64,000 bases of DNA from Serratia inhibens. GTDB lineage: Bacteria > Pseudomonadota > Gammaproteobacteria > Enterobacterales > Enterobacteriaceae. How positions within the stretch are numbered: position 1 is the stretch's first letter; every line of letters begins with the position of its first letter. A program made the position numbers and the translations under genes. This document shows, one piece after another, positions 26,067 through 36,384 of the stretch. The stretch spans positions 240,678-304,677 of the forward strand of contig NZ_QYYG01000005.1 of the NCBI RefSeq assembly GCF_003591175.1, in the 5' to 3' direction. The notes under the pieces were generated by a model. That model made no database searches, was not told the DNA's origin, and saw only the letters and a program-made list of their open reading frames with translations.

Positions 26067-28016
26067 ATGAGCTATCAGGTTCTTGCCCGTAAGTGGCGCC
26101 CTCAAACGTTTGCAGATGTTGTCGGACAAGAACACGTCCTGACGGCACTGGCCAACGGCCTCTCGCTGGGGCGGATTCATCACGCCTATCTGTTTTCGGG
26201 CACGCGCGGCGTGGGTAAAACCACCATTGCGCGCCTGCTGGCCAAAGGCCTGAACTGTGAAACCGGCATCACCGCCACTCCGTGCGGCCAATGCGATAAC
26301 TGCCGCGAGATTGAGCAAGGGCGTTTTGTCGATCTGATCGAGATCGACGCCGCGTCCAGAACCAAGGTGGAAGATACCCGCGATCTGCTGGATAACGTCC
26401 AGTACGCGCCCGCCCGCGGTCGTTTCAAAGTTTACCTGATTGACGAAGTGCACATGCTCTCGCGTCACAGCTTCAATGCGCTGTTGAAAACGCTGGAAGA
26501 GCCGCCTTCGCACGTGAAGTTCCTGCTGGCGACCACCGATCCGCAAAAGCTGCCGGTGACCATTCTGTCACGCTGCCTGCAATTCCATCTCAAAGCGCTG
26601 GATGTCGATCAGATCCGCAACCAGCTGGAAACGGTGCTGCAGGCGGAGCAAATCACCAGCGATCAGCGCGCATTGCAACTGTTGGCGCGCGCCGCCGACG
26701 GCAGCATGCGTGACGCGCTCAGTCTGACCGACCAGGCGATTGCCATGGGGCAAGGTCAGGTGACGACCGCCACCGTAAGCCAAATGCTGGGCACGCTGGA
26801 CGACGAACAGCCGCTGGCCATCCTTGAAGCGCTGGTGAGCGCCGACGGCGAAAAGGTCATGGCGCAGGTCGCGCAGGCGGCTTCTCGCGGCGTAGATTGG
26901 GAAAATTTGCTGGTCGAGACGCTGGCGTTGTTGCACCGCATTGCGATGGTGCAATTGTTGCCGTCGGTACTGGACAATCATTACGCCGCCATTGAACAGC
27001 GGCTGCGTGAACTGGCGCGCACCTTGCCGCCGACGGACGTGCAGCTTTATTACCAAACGCTGCTGGTGGGACGCAAAGAGCTGGCGTTTGCGCCGGATCG
27101 CCGCATGGGGGTTGAGATGACCCTGCTGCGTGCGTTGGCGTTTCACCCGAAAGCGGTGATCCCGGAGCCGGTGGCACCGGTGCAAGTTGCCCCTGCGCAG
27201 ATAGCGCAGCCGCAGGCCCCCTCTGCCCAACCGCCGCAGTTTCAGGACGCGCCGCCGCCATTAGGGCAAGCGGCGCCGCAAAATAATCAACCAGCGAATT
27301 TGCCGGATGCTACCGCGCAACTATTAAAGGCGCGCACCCAACTGCTGCGGCAGGGAGCATCCACACCAAAAAAGAATGAGCCGGCGGCGCCTGGAAAAGC
27401 GCGGCCGGCAAACTCGGCGCTGGAGCGTTTGGCTTCAGTGACTGAGCGTAGCCAGCAGCGCCTGGCGGAAAAACAGGTGCAGGAAAAACCGGCCAAGCCG
27501 GAAGCCTACCGTTGGCGGGCGCTGACCGAGCCGGAACCGGAGCCGGAACCGCTGGCGACGCCGAAAGCGTTGCGCACCGCACTTGAGCATGAGAAAACGC
27601 CCGAACTGTCGGCCAAACTGGTGGTCGAGTCGCTTGAGCGTGATCCCTGGGCGGCAGAGATCGATAAGCTGAAAATCCCGAAACTGGTGCAGCAACTGGC
27701 GTTGAACGCCGTGAAACAACAGCTGGAACCAGGCAAAATTTGTCTCCGCCTGCGGTCTTCGCAGCGCCATCTGAACTCGCCTTCGGCGCAGAAGGTGCTG
27801 ACTGACGCACTCGGCGAGCTGTACGGCAGCCCGGTTGAGTTGACCGTGGTGGAAGACGATAATCCGGCGGAGCGGACTCCGCTGGAGTGGCGGCAAGCCA
27901 TTTATGAAGAAAAACTGGCGCAGGCGCGTCAGTCCATCGTTGCGGATACCAATATCCAGACGCTGCGCCGGTTCTTCGACGCGGATCTGGATGAAGAGAG
28001 TATTCGCCCCCTTTAA
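26067..28016 (+). CDS. dnaX: DNA polymerase III subunits tau and gamma
   Basis: DnaX is the clamp-loader ATPase. The full frame of 649 residues is tau. It has Walker A GTRGVGKTT (residues 45-53), a four-cysteine zinc module (CETGITATPCGQCDNC), DEVHMLS, SRC sensor, a Pro/Gln-rich linker (about 370-430), and C-terminal domains IV and V that bind DnaB and the alpha subunit. A programmed frameshift site at codons 434-436 should yield the shorter gamma. The gene is followed after 41 nt by ybaB and recR, the conserved dnaX-ybaB-recR operon. Confidence 0.98.
   Translation: MSYQVLARKWRPQTFADVVGQEHVLTALANGLSLGRIHHAYLFSGTRGVGKTTIARLLAKGLNCETGITATPCGQCDNCREIEQGRFVDLIEIDAASRTKVEDTRDLLDNVQYAPARGRFKVYLIDEVHMLSRHSFNALLKTLEEPPSHVKFLLATTDPQKLPVTILSRCLQFHLKALDVDQIRNQLETVLQAEQITSDQRALQLLARAADGSMRDALSLTDQAIAMGQGQVTTATVSQMLGTLDDEQPLAILEALVSADGEKVMAQVAQAASRGVDWENLLVETLALLHRIAMVQLLPSVLDNHYAAIEQRLRELARTLPPTDVQLYYQTLLVGRKELAFAPDRRMGVEMTLLRALAFHPKAVIPEPVAPVQVAPAQIAQPQAPSAQPPQFQDAPPPLGQAAPQNNQPANLPDATAQLLKARTQLLRQGASTPKKNEPAAPGKARPANSALERLASVTERSQQRLAEKQVQEKPAKPEAYRWRALTEPEPEPEPLATPKALRTALEHEKTPELSAKLVVESLERDPWAAEIDKLKIPKLVQQLALNAVKQQLEPGKICLRLRSSQRHLNSPSAQKVLTDALGELYGSPVELTVVEDDNPAERTPLEWRQAIYEEKLAQARQSIVADTNIQTLRRFFDADLDEESIRPL
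27352..27409 (+). promoter_or_regulatory. Programmed -1 ribosomal frameshift signal in dnaX
   Basis: Three parts are present in order. AGGGAG at 27352-27357 is an internal Shine-Dalgarno stimulator. The slippery heptamer A AAA AAG is at 27368-27374. A GC-rich hairpin (GCCGGCGGCGC / GCGCGGCCGGC, one mismatch) spans 27380-27409. After a -1 slip the next codons are GAA and TGA, so gamma would be 437 residues and end in Glu, as in E. coli. Confidence 0.93.
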
Positions 28017-28042
28017 ACGCTGCGCAAAGTGCGCGGCCCTAG

Positions 28043-28386
<344 letters not shown>

Positions 28387-28387
<1 letters not shown>

Positions 28388-28992
28388 TGCAAACCAGCCC
28401 GCTCCTTGAAACATTAATGGAGGCGTTGCGTTGCCTGCCGGGCGTTGGCCCGAAGTCAGCTCAGCGTATGGCGTTTCAGCTGCTGCAGCGCGATCGCAGC
28501 GGCGGAATGCGCTTGGCGCAGGCGCTGACCCGCGCCATGTCGGAAATTGGCCACTGTGCCGATTGCCGCACTTTCACCGAGCAGGATATCTGCACCATTT
28601 GCGCCAATCCGCGCCGTCTGCAAAACGGCCAGATTTGCGTGGTGGAAAGCCCGGCTGATATTCACGCCATCGAGCAGACCGGCCAGTTCGCCGGGCGCTA
28701 CTTTGTGCTGATGGGCCACCTGTCGCCGATGGACGGCATTGGGCCTGGCGATATCGGTCTGGATCGGCTGGAGCAACGGCTGGAAAAGGAAAGCATTACC
28801 GAAGTGATCCTGGCCACTAATCCGACGGTGGAAGGTGACGCAACCGCGAACTACATCGCCGAGATGTGCGGCCAGTATGGCGTGGTTGCCAGCCGAATTG
28901 CCCACGGCGTGCCGGTGGGCGGCGAGCTGGAGATGGTCGACGGCACCACGCTGTCGCATTCGCTGGCCGGTCGCAACGTCATCAAGTTTTAA
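28387..28992 (+). CDS. recR: Recombination mediator RecR
   Basis: RecR works with RecF and RecO to load RecA on gapped DNA. The 201-residue protein has a helix-hairpin-helix ([14 protein letters not shown], 17-30), a four-cysteine zinc finger (CADCRTF and CTICANP), and a Toprim domain starting at [14 protein letters not shown]. It overlaps ybaB by one base. A terminator follows directly. Confidence 0.98.
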
Positions 28993-29003
28993 TGTTTTTC
29001 CCG

Positions 29004-29031
29004 ACGGGGCCGGTGTGGCCCCGTTGTTTTT
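29004..29031 (+). terminator. Terminator of dnaX-ybaB-recR
   Basis: An 8-bp stem (ACGGGGCC / GGCCCCGT, loop GGTGT) is followed by TGTTTTT, 12 nt after the recR stop. Confidence 0.9.
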
Positions 29032-29057
29032 CCGCAAAAAATTCCCGCAAAAAATTC
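29032..29057. repeat. Two tandem copies of a 13-bp unit upstream of htpG
   Basis: CCGCAAAAAATTC occurs twice in direct succession, directly after the recR terminator and 11 nt before the htpG heat-shock promoter. It is A-rich and could be an upstream promoter element or a recent slippage duplication. Confidence 0.75.
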
Positions 29058-29067
29058 CCGCCAGCCG

Positions 29068-29094
29068 CTTGAAATACAACGTGCTTGTCCCCAC
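29068..29094 (+). promoter_or_regulatory. Sigma-32 heat-shock promoter of htpG
   Basis: CTTGAAA, a 14-base spacer and CCCCAC match the sigma-32 consensus (CTTGAAA-N13-15-CCCCAT). It lies about 50 nt before the htpG start, as expected for a chaperone gene. Confidence 0.88.
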
Positions 29095-29142
29095 TTATTC
29101 CTCATTGTCCGGTTTTGGTAGCAACTGTCTTTGAGGTAATCA

Positions 29143-31014
29143 ATGAGTATGAAAGGTCAAGAAACCCGCGGTTTCCAGTCTGAAGTAAAACAACTGCTTC
29201 ATTTGATGATTCATTCGCTGTACTCCAATAAAGAAATCTTCCTGCGCGAGCTGATCTCCAATGCCTCGGATGCCGCCGACAAACTGCGTTTCCGCGCGTT
29301 GTCTGCGCCTGAGTTGTATGAAGGCGACGGCGAGCTGCGCGTACGTCTTTCGTTCGATAAAGACCAGCGTACGCTGACCATTGCCGATAACGGCATCGGC
29401 ATGAGCCGCGACGAAGTGATCGAAAACCTCGGCACCATCGCTAAATCAGGCACTAAATCATTCCTGGAATCTATCGGTTCCGACCAGGCCAAAGACAGCC
29501 AACTGATCGGCCAGTTCGGCGTCGGTTTCTATTCGGCGTTCATCGTGGCGGATAAAGTCACCGTGCGCACCCGTGCCGCCGGCGCGGCGGCCGATCAGGG
29601 CGTGTTCTGGGAGTCCGTCGGTGAAGGCGATTACACCATTGCCGACGACACCAAAGAAGATCGCGGCACCGAGATCACATTGCATCTGCGCGAAGGCGAA
29701 GATGAATACCTCGATGCATGGCGTCTGCGCTCGGTGATTGGCAAATACTCCGATCACATCGCACTGCCGGTTGAAATTGAAAGCAAAAACGAAGAAGACG
29801 GCACCGTCACCTGGGAAAAAATCAACAAGGCGCAAGCCCTGTGGACCCGCAGCAAGGCTGACGTCACCGACGAAGAGTACAAAGAGTTCTACAAGCACAT
29901 TGCTCACGACTTTACCGATCCGCTGAGCTGGAGCCATAACCGGGTGGAAGGCAAGCAGGAATACACCAGCTTGCTGTATATCCCGGCGCAGGCTCCGTGG
30001 GACATGTGGAACCGCGATCATAAACACGGCCTGAAGCTGTACGTGCAGCGCGTGTTTATCATGGACGACGCCGAGCAGTTCATGCCGAACTACCTGCGTT
30101 TCGTGCGTGGCCTGATAGATTCCAACGACCTGCCGCTGAACGTCTCGCGTGAAATCCTGCAAGACAGCCGCGTGACGCAAAACCTGCGCGGCGCGCTGAC
30201 CAAACGCGTACTGCAGATGCTGGAAAAACTGGCTAAAGACGATGCCGAAGGCTATCAGAAGTTCTGGCAGCAGTTCGGCCTGGTGCTGAAAGAAGGCCCG
30301 GCAGAAGACGGTGGCAACAAAGAGGCCATCGCCAAACTGTTGCGCTTCGCTTCGACCCTGGGCGACAGCTCTGCGCAAACCGTCTCGCTGGAAGAGTACG
30401 TCGGGCGCATGGCGGAAGGGCAGGATAAAATTTATTACATCACTGCCGACAGCTATGCCGCCGCCAAGAGCAGCCCGCACCTGGAGCTGTTCCGCAAGAA
30501 AGGCATCGAGGTGCTGCTGCTTTCCGATCGCATCGACGAATGGATGATGAGCTACCTGACCGAGTTCGACGGCAAGCCATTCCAGTCGGTCAGCAAGGCG
30601 GACGACGCGCTGGACAAATTGGCGGATGAAACCGAAGAGCAGAAGGCCGCCGAGAAGCAGCTGGAGCCGTTTATCGACCGCGTGAAGACGCTGCTGGGCG
30701 AGCGCGTGAAGGACGTGCGCCTGACGCACCGCCTGACCGATACGCCGGCCATTGTCACCACCGGTGCCGACGAAATGAGCACCCAGATGGCAAAACTGTT
30801 TGCCGCTGCGGGCCAGGAAGCGCCGGAAGTGAAATACATTTTCGAGTTAAATCCGGAGCATGCGTTGGTCAAACGCGCATCCGATGTGGGTGATAACGAA
30901 CAATTCGCCGAATGGATCGACTTGCTGATGGATCAGGCGCTGCTGGCTGAACGCGGTACGCTGGAAGATCCAAACCAGTTTATCCGTCGCATGAATAAGT
31001 TGTTGTCGGCATAA
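29143..31014 (+). CDS. htpG: Chaperone HtpG (bacterial Hsp90)
   Basis: HtpG is the ATP-dependent Hsp90 chaperone, acting with DnaK on client proteins. The 623-residue protein has the GHKL ATP site ([20 protein letters not shown] near residue 85, [11 protein letters not shown]), the middle domain with [16 protein letters not shown], and the C-terminal dimerisation domain. Upstream is a clear sigma-32 promoter, and a strong hairpin follows the stop. Confidence 0.98.
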   Translation: MSMKGQETRGFQSEVKQLLHLMIHSLYSNKEIFLRELISNASDAADKLRFRALSAPELYEGDGELRVRLSFDKDQRTLTIADNGIGMSRDEVIENLGTIAKSGTKSFLESIGSDQAKDSQLIGQFGVGFYSAFIVADKVTVRTRAAGAAADQGVFWESVGEGDYTIADDTKEDRGTEITLHLREGEDEYLDAWRLRSVIGKYSDHIALPVEIESKNEEDGTVTWEKINKAQALWTRSKADVTDEEYKEFYKHIAHDFTDPLSWSHNRVEGKQEYTSLLYIPAQAPWDMWNRDHKHGLKLYVQRVFIMDDAEQFMPNYLRFVRGLIDSNDLPLNVSREILQDSRVTQNLRGALTKRVLQMLEKLAKDDAEGYQKFWQQFGLVLKEGPAEDGGNKEAIAKLLRFASTLGDSSAQTVSLEEYVGRMAEGQDKIYYITADSYAAAKSSPHLELFRKKGIEVLLLSDRIDEWMMSYLTEFDGKPFQSVSKADDALDKLADETEEQKAAEKQLEPFIDRVKTLLGERVKDVRLTHRLTDTPAIVTTGADEMSTQMAKLFAAAGQEAPEVKYIFELNPEHALVKRASDVGDNEQFAEWIDLLMDQALLAERGTLEDPNQFIRRMNKLLSA

Positions 31015-31024
31015 TTTCCGGCTT

Positions 31025-31060
31025 ATGCGCCCTTAACCGCAGGGTTAAGGGCGCATTCTT
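31025..31060 (+). terminator. Terminator of htpG
   Basis: A perfect 14-bp stem (ATGCGCCCTTAACC / GGTTAAGGGCGCAT, loop GCAG) begins 10 nt after the htpG stop. The following T-tract is interrupted (TCTT). Confidence 0.82.
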
Positions 31061-31188
31061 CGCTTTTCTCCCTGATTTTCCCGTTTTACCCGCCTTTTTG
31101 CCCCTGCCGTTCCGCAATCGATTTCCTTGCGTACCTTGAGCCAGCCCCCCCGGAAATGGTATGGTTGAGCGTTTTCGCAATTTTATAA

Positions 31189-31860
<672 letters not shown>

Positions 31861-31883
31861 TCGATTTTTATTGCTGTGCATAG

Positions 31884-31912
31884 CGCCAGGCCTTAGGTCT
31901 GGCGTTTTTTTT
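31884..31912 (+). terminator. Terminator of adk
   Basis: The stem CGCCAG...CTGGCG, with inner pairing CCT/AGG, is followed by eight T. It lies 23 nt after the adk stop. Confidence 0.9.
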
Positions 31913-32051
31913 ATCTGGCGACTGAGGCATCGCCTGTTGCTGATATCGGTTCCGGTGAAACGCTTTTCCGCTACAATAGACGCCATTAATTGACGTTAAC
32001 GCCCTGACCCGGAACGGGGTGTTAGCCTGCAAGGCATCAAGGGGATCTGAG

Positions 32052-33014
32052 ATGAAGCAAGAGAAACACGGAGTATTGCTGGTGAACCTGGGCACGCCGG
32101 ATGCTCCGACCTCGTCGGCGGTAAAACGCTATCTGAAGGAATTCCTCAGTGACGACCGCGTCGTCGATACTTCACCGCTGATCTGGTGGCCAATCCTTAA
32201 TGGCGTGATCCTGCCGATCCGATCGCCGCGCGTTGCCAAATTGTATCAGTCGGTATGGATGGACGAAGGCTCTCCGCTGCTGGTCTACAGCCGCCGTCAG
32301 CAGCGTGCGCTGGCTGCACGCATGCCGAACACCCCGGTGGAGCTGGGGATGAGCTACGGCTCGCCGAGCCTGGCGGAGGCGATAGACAAGCTGTTGGCGC
32401 AAGGCGTAACCAATCTGGTGGTGCTGCCGCTGTATCCGCAATACTCCTGTTCGACCAGTGCGGCGGTATGGGACGGCGTGGCGCGCGTACTAAAAGGCTA
32501 CCGCCGTCTGCCGTCGATAGGTTTTATCCGTGACTACGCCGAGCACCCGGCCTACATTGCCGCGCTGCGGCAGAGCGTTGAGCGTTCGTTCGCCGAGCAT
32601 GGCCAGCCGGATCGTCTGGTGTTGTCTTTCCATGGCATTCCCAAGCGCTATGCTCGCCTCGGCGACGATTACCCGCAGCGCTGTGAAGATACGCTGCGCG
32701 CTCTGGTCGCCACGTTGCCGCTGGCACCGGACAGGGTCATGATGACCTACCAGTCGCGCTTTGGCCGCGAACCCTGGCTGACGCCTTATACCGATGAAAC
32801 CCTGAAAAGCCTGCCGGCGCAGGGCATCAAGCATATTCAGCTGATTTGCCCCGGCTTCTCGGCGGACTGCCTGGAAACGCTGGAAGAAATCAAAGAGCAG
32901 AACCGCGAGATCTTCCTCAAAGCCGGCGGTGAGAAGTTCGAGTATATTTCCGCGCTGAACGACGAGCCGGCGCATATCGATATGATGCAGCAGCTGGTGG
33001 CTCAACGTTTCTGA
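32052..33014 (+). CDS. hemH: Ferrochelatase
   Basis: HemH inserts Fe(II) into protoporphyrin IX, the last step of haem synthesis. I set the start at ATG 32052 ([19 protein letters not shown]) after AAGGGG; the frame extends 11 codons upstream without family support. The 320 residues keep the active-site His in [10 protein letters not shown] (about residue 194), the acidic patch [15 protein letters not shown] and the [10 protein letters not shown] stretch. E. coli has aes between hemH and gsk; here it is absent. Confidence 0.97.
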   Translation: MKQEKHGVLLVNLGTPDAPTSSAVKRYLKEFLSDDRVVDTSPLIWWPILNGVILPIRSPRVAKLYQSVWMDEGSPLLVYSRRQQRALAARMPNTPVELGMSYGSPSLAEAIDKLLAQGVTNLVVLPLYPQYSCSTSAAVWDGVARVLKGYRRLPSIGFIRDYAEHPAYIAALRQSVERSFAEHGQPDRLVLSFHGIPKRYARLGDDYPQRCEDTLRALVATLPLAPDRVMMTYQSRFGREPWLTPYTDETLKSLPAQGIKHIQLICPGFSADCLETLEEIKEQNREIFLKAGGEKFEYISALNDEPAHIDMMQQLVAQRF

Positions 33015-33092
33015 TTCCTGATACAGCCATCATCAACCGGGCAGGAATGTGCTAACATTCTCTGCCTGTTAACTGCCACTGCCGCCAATCAC

Positions 33093-34397
33093 ATGAAATT
33101 TCCTGGTAAACGTAAGTCCAAGCACTATTTTCCGGTGAACGCCCGCGATCCGCTCTTGCAGCAGGTTCAGCCTGAAAATGAAGTCAGCACCTCTTATATC
33201 GTCGGCATTGACCAGACGCTGGTGGATATCGAAGCCAAAGTGGATGACGCGTTTGTCCAGCGCTATGGCCTGAGCCTGGGGCACTCCCTGGTGATTGAGG
33301 ATGACGTCGCCGAGGCGCTGTATCAGGAGCTGAGCGAAAACAACCAGATCGACCATCAGTTCGCCGGCGGCACCATCGGCAATACCCTGCACAACTATTC
33401 GGTGCTGGCGGATGACCGTTCGGTCCTGCTCGGCGTCATGTGCAGCAACATCAAAATCGGCAGCTACGCCTACCGTTATCTGTGCAATACCTCCAGCCGC
33501 ACCGATCTTAACCATCTGCAGGCGGTTGACGGCGCCATTGGCCGCTGCTTCACCTTGATCACTGAAAGCGGCGAACGCACTTTCGCCATCAGCCCCGGGC
33601 AGATGAACCAACTGCGGCCGGAGAGCGTGCCGGAAGAGGTGATCGCAGGTGCTTCGGCGCTGGTACTGACATCGTATCTGGTGCGTTGCAAGGAGGGGGA
33701 GCCGATGCCGGCCGCTACCATGCAGGCGATCGAATTCGCCAAGAAACACGATGTGCCGGTGGTGCTGACGCTGGGTACCAAGTATGTGATTGCCGATAAC
33801 CCGCAGTGGTGGCGCGATTTCCTGAAGCAGCACGTGTCGATTCTGGCGATGAACGAAGATGAAGCGCTGGAGCTGACCGGGCTGAGCGATCCGCTCACCG
33901 CCTCGGACATGGCGCTCGAATGGGTGGATCTGGTGCTGTGCACCGCCGGGCCAAACGGCCTGTATATGGCGGGCTACACCGAGGAGACCAACAAGCGGGA
34001 AACCCAGCATCCGTTGTTGCCGGGGCATATCGCCGAATTCAACCGTTATGAGTTCAGCCGTGCCATGCGTCGTGAAAGCTGTGAGAACCCGTTCCGCATC
34101 TATTCGCATATCGCGCCGTACATGGGCGGGCCGGAGAAAATCATGAACACCAACGGCGCCGGCGACGGCGCGCTGTCGGCGTTGTTGCATGATATCGCCG
34201 CCAACGGCTTTCACCGCAATAATGTGCCGAACTCCAGCAAGCATGTGCGCAGCTACCTGACTTACTCCTCGTTGGCGCAGGTGTGCAAATATGCCAACCG
34301 CGTCAGCTATCAGGTGCTGAACCAGCATTCACCGCGCCTGACGCGTGGCCTGCCGGAACGGGAAGACAGCCTGGAAGAGTCTTACTGGGAACGATAA
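33093..34397 (+). CDS. gsk: Inosine-guanosine kinase
   Basis: Gsk phosphorylates inosine and guanosine to IMP and GMP in purine salvage. The 434-residue PfkB-family protein has the family anion-hole and catalytic motif NTNGAGDGALSALLHD (about residues 351-366) and the substrate region GGTIGNTLHNYSVL. It follows hemH after 78 nt and is followed by a shared terminator with the convergent ybaL. Confidence 0.96.
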   Translation: MKFPGKRKSKHYFPVNARDPLLQQVQPENEVSTSYIVGIDQTLVDIEAKVDDAFVQRYGLSLGHSLVIEDDVAEALYQELSENNQIDHQFAGGTIGNTLHNYSVLADDRSVLLGVMCSNIKIGSYAYRYLCNTSSRTDLNHLQAVDGAIGRCFTLITESGERTFAISPGQMNQLRPESVPEEVIAGASALVLTSYLVRCKEGEPMPAATMQAIEFAKKHDVPVVLTLGTKYVIADNPQWWRDFLKQHVSILAMNEDEALELTGLSDPLTASDMALEWVDLVLCTAGPNGLYMAGYTEETNKRETQHPLLPGHIAEFNRYEFSRAMRRESCENPFRIYSHIAPYMGGPEKIMNTNGAGDGALSALLHDIAANGFHRNNVPNSSKHVRSYLTYSSLAQVCKYANRVSYQVLNQHSPRLTRGLPEREDSLEESYWER

Positions 34398-34403
34398 AAA
34401 AGC

Positions 34404-34431
34404 AAAAGGTCCGGCTTGCCGGACCTTTTTT
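34404..34431. terminator. Bidirectional terminator between gsk and ybaL
   Basis: A 12-bp perfect stem (AAAAGGTCCGGC / GCCGGACCTTTT, loop TT) is flanked by A-rich and T-rich tails, so it can stop transcripts from both sides. Confidence 0.93.
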
Positions 34432-34448
34432 GATCATCGCTTTTCACG

Positions 34449-36140
34449 TCAAATCGGGCAGCCGCCCATTTTCTCTTCTTCGCTCAGCGTATCCAACTTA
34501 AGGATATTCAACATGCTGTTGGCGATTTCCCGCTCGCCCATCACGACCTGATCGGCACCGCGATCGGAGATATATGACACCTCGTCATCGTAATGTGCGC
34601 GGGCGATGATCTCGATGTTTGGCCGTTTGTTGCGCGCAGAGGCGACGATCTCCCCGGCTTCGTAGCCATTTGGAATGGTCAGCAGCAGCCAGCGCGCGCA
34701 GTCGAGCCGCGCCAGATCCATCACCTCTGGATTGGCGGCGTTGCCCAGCACCGTTTTGATGCCTTGTTCACGCAGCGCTTCGACCCGAGGGCGAGAGTTC
34801 TCGATCACCACCAGCGGTATGCCGGCCTCGGCCAGTTTGGCGCCCAGCAGGCTACCGACGCGGCCATAACCGACCAGCAGGGCGTGATTGCACATATCGA
34901 ACGGGATCTGCTTCTCTTCTTCCACCGCTTCTTCCAGGATTTGGTCTTCCATGGTTTCGGTCTTGGCCAGATAACGTTCAAGCAGGGTGAACAGCAGCGG
35001 GTTAAGCATGATCGACAAAATGGCACCGGCCAGCACCAGATTGCGGCCGTGTTCCGACATCATGCCGAGCGAAATGCCAAGGCCGGCCAAAATGAAGGCG
35101 AACTCGCCGATCTGCGCCAGGCTGGCGGAGATGGTCAGCGCGGTGCGCCTGGAGTGGCCGAACATTTTCACCAGCAGGAACGCCGCCGCCGATTTGCCGA
35201 ACACGATAATCGCCAGCGTCGCCAGCACCGCCAGCGGCTCGTTGATCAGGATCATCGGATCAAACAGCATGCCGACCGAGACAAAGAACAGCACCGCAAA
35301 AGCATCGCGCAGCGGCAGCGTGTCGTGGGCTGCGCGGTGGCTCAGCTCCGACTCGTTCAACACCATGCCGGCGAAGAATGCCCCCAGAGCGAAGGAAACG
35401 TCGAACAGCTTTACGGCGCCATAGGCAATGCCGAGCGCCAGCGCCAGCACCGCCAGGGTAAACAGCTCGCGGGAACCGGTGCTGGCGGTTTTTGCCAGGA
35501 TCCACGGCACCAGGCGGCGGCCAACCACAATCATCAGCGCGATAAAGGCGATGACCTTGCCGATGGTGATCGCCAGATCAATCAGCAACTGGCTGCTGCT
35601 GGCGTTGTCATTGCTCATCATGTTGCCGAAGGCCGGCAGCAGCACCAACGTCAGCACCATCGCCAGATCTTCCACGATCAGCCAGCCGATGGCGATTTGC
35701 CCGCGCTGGCTGTCAATCAGTTGGCGTTCTTCGAGTGCGCGCAGCAGTACCACGGTACTGGCGGTAGACAGACACAGCCCGAACACCAACCCGGAAATCA
35801 AATCCCAGCCGAGCAGCTTCGACAGCCCCATACCCAGCAAGGTGGCGACGGCAATCTGTGCCACGGCGCCGGGAATGGCGATATGTTTTACAGCGAGGAG
35901 GTCTTTAAGAGAGAAATGGAGGCCAACACCGAACATCAACAAAATCACGCCGATTTCCGCCAGTTCCGGTGCCAGCGAGGTGTCGGCAACAAATCCGGGG
36001 GTAAAGGGGCCGGCGAGTACGCCTGCTGCAAGGTATCCTACCAGTGGGGAGATGCGCAGGCGATTCGCCAGCATACCGAGGAGGAAGGCGAGTACTAACC
36101 CTCCGACAATAGTGGTGATTAACGGTGTTGAATTATGCAT
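34449..36140 (-). CDS. ybaL: Monovalent cation:proton antiporter YbaL (CPA2/RosB type)
   Basis: YbaL is a KefB/KefC-like antiporter of the CPA2 family. The 563 residues hold about twelve membrane helices (1-385) and a C-terminal RCK NAD-binding domain starting at LLVGYGRVGSLLGAKL (about 417-432). A related protein in Yersinia (RosB) takes part in potassium-proton exchange and resistance to antimicrobial peptides; the function here is inferred. The tail is short and ends in a Cys (GGCPI). Confidence 0.93.
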   Translation of the reverse strand: MHNSTPLITTIVGGLVLAFLLGMLANRLRISPLVGYLAAGVLAGPFTPGFVADTSLAPELAEIGVILLMFGVGLHFSLKDLLAVKHIAIPGAVAQIAVATLLGMGLSKLLGWDLISGLVFGLCLSTASTVVLLRALEERQLIDSQRGQIAIGWLIVEDLAMVLTLVLLPAFGNMMSNDNASSSQLLIDLAITIGKVIAFIALMIVVGRRLVPWILAKTASTGSRELFTLAVLALALGIAYGAVKLFDVSFALGAFFAGMVLNESELSHRAAHDTLPLRDAFAVLFFVSVGMLFDPMILINEPLAVLATLAIIVFGKSAAAFLLVKMFGHSRRTALTISASLAQIGEFAFILAGLGISLGMMSEHGRNLVLAGAILSIMLNPLLFTLLERYLAKTETMEDQILEEAVEEEKQIPFDMCNHALLVGYGRVGSLLGAKLAEAGIPLVVIENSRPRVEALREQGIKTVLGNAANPEVMDLARLDCARWLLLTIPNGYEAGEIVASARNKRPNIEIIARAHYDDEVSYISDRGADQVVMGEREIANSMLNILKLDTLSEEEKMGGCPI

Positions 36141-36384
36141 CCAGACTCCTTCTAGCTATGCATGGCGGCAGAGGGAAAGCGCAACGAGGTTACGAAAAGA
36201 TACATTTAGTTTATTGCATTTGTGCGTACCTTGCTTGGCTAAATTTGTCTTTTTTGCGAAAAAGCAGAGGATTCCATCTTGAACGAGCCAGTGAGGGGAT
36301 TTATCAATTAATAATTCAAATAACATTGATTTATGTGGGAGATAACCCGGCTGAATGATATTTATCAACCGGGCTGTAGCAGGG

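Noticed and set aside
29458..30729. Long open frame on the minus strand inside htpG
   Set aside because: It is antisense to the well-supported htpG gene and reflects the high third-position GC of the coding strand. No ribosome site or protein family.
33069..34328. Long open frame on the minus strand across gsk
   Set aside because: Shadow of gsk; His- and Gln-rich low-complexity translation typical of antisense frames.
34593..36098. 501-codon plus-strand open frame across ybaL
   Set aside because: Antisense to ybaL, with Gln- and His-rich nonsense-like composition.
36344..36375. Possible hairpin downstream of fsr
   Set aside because: Only CCCGG / CCGGG pairs well, with a long AT-rich loop and no T-tract.
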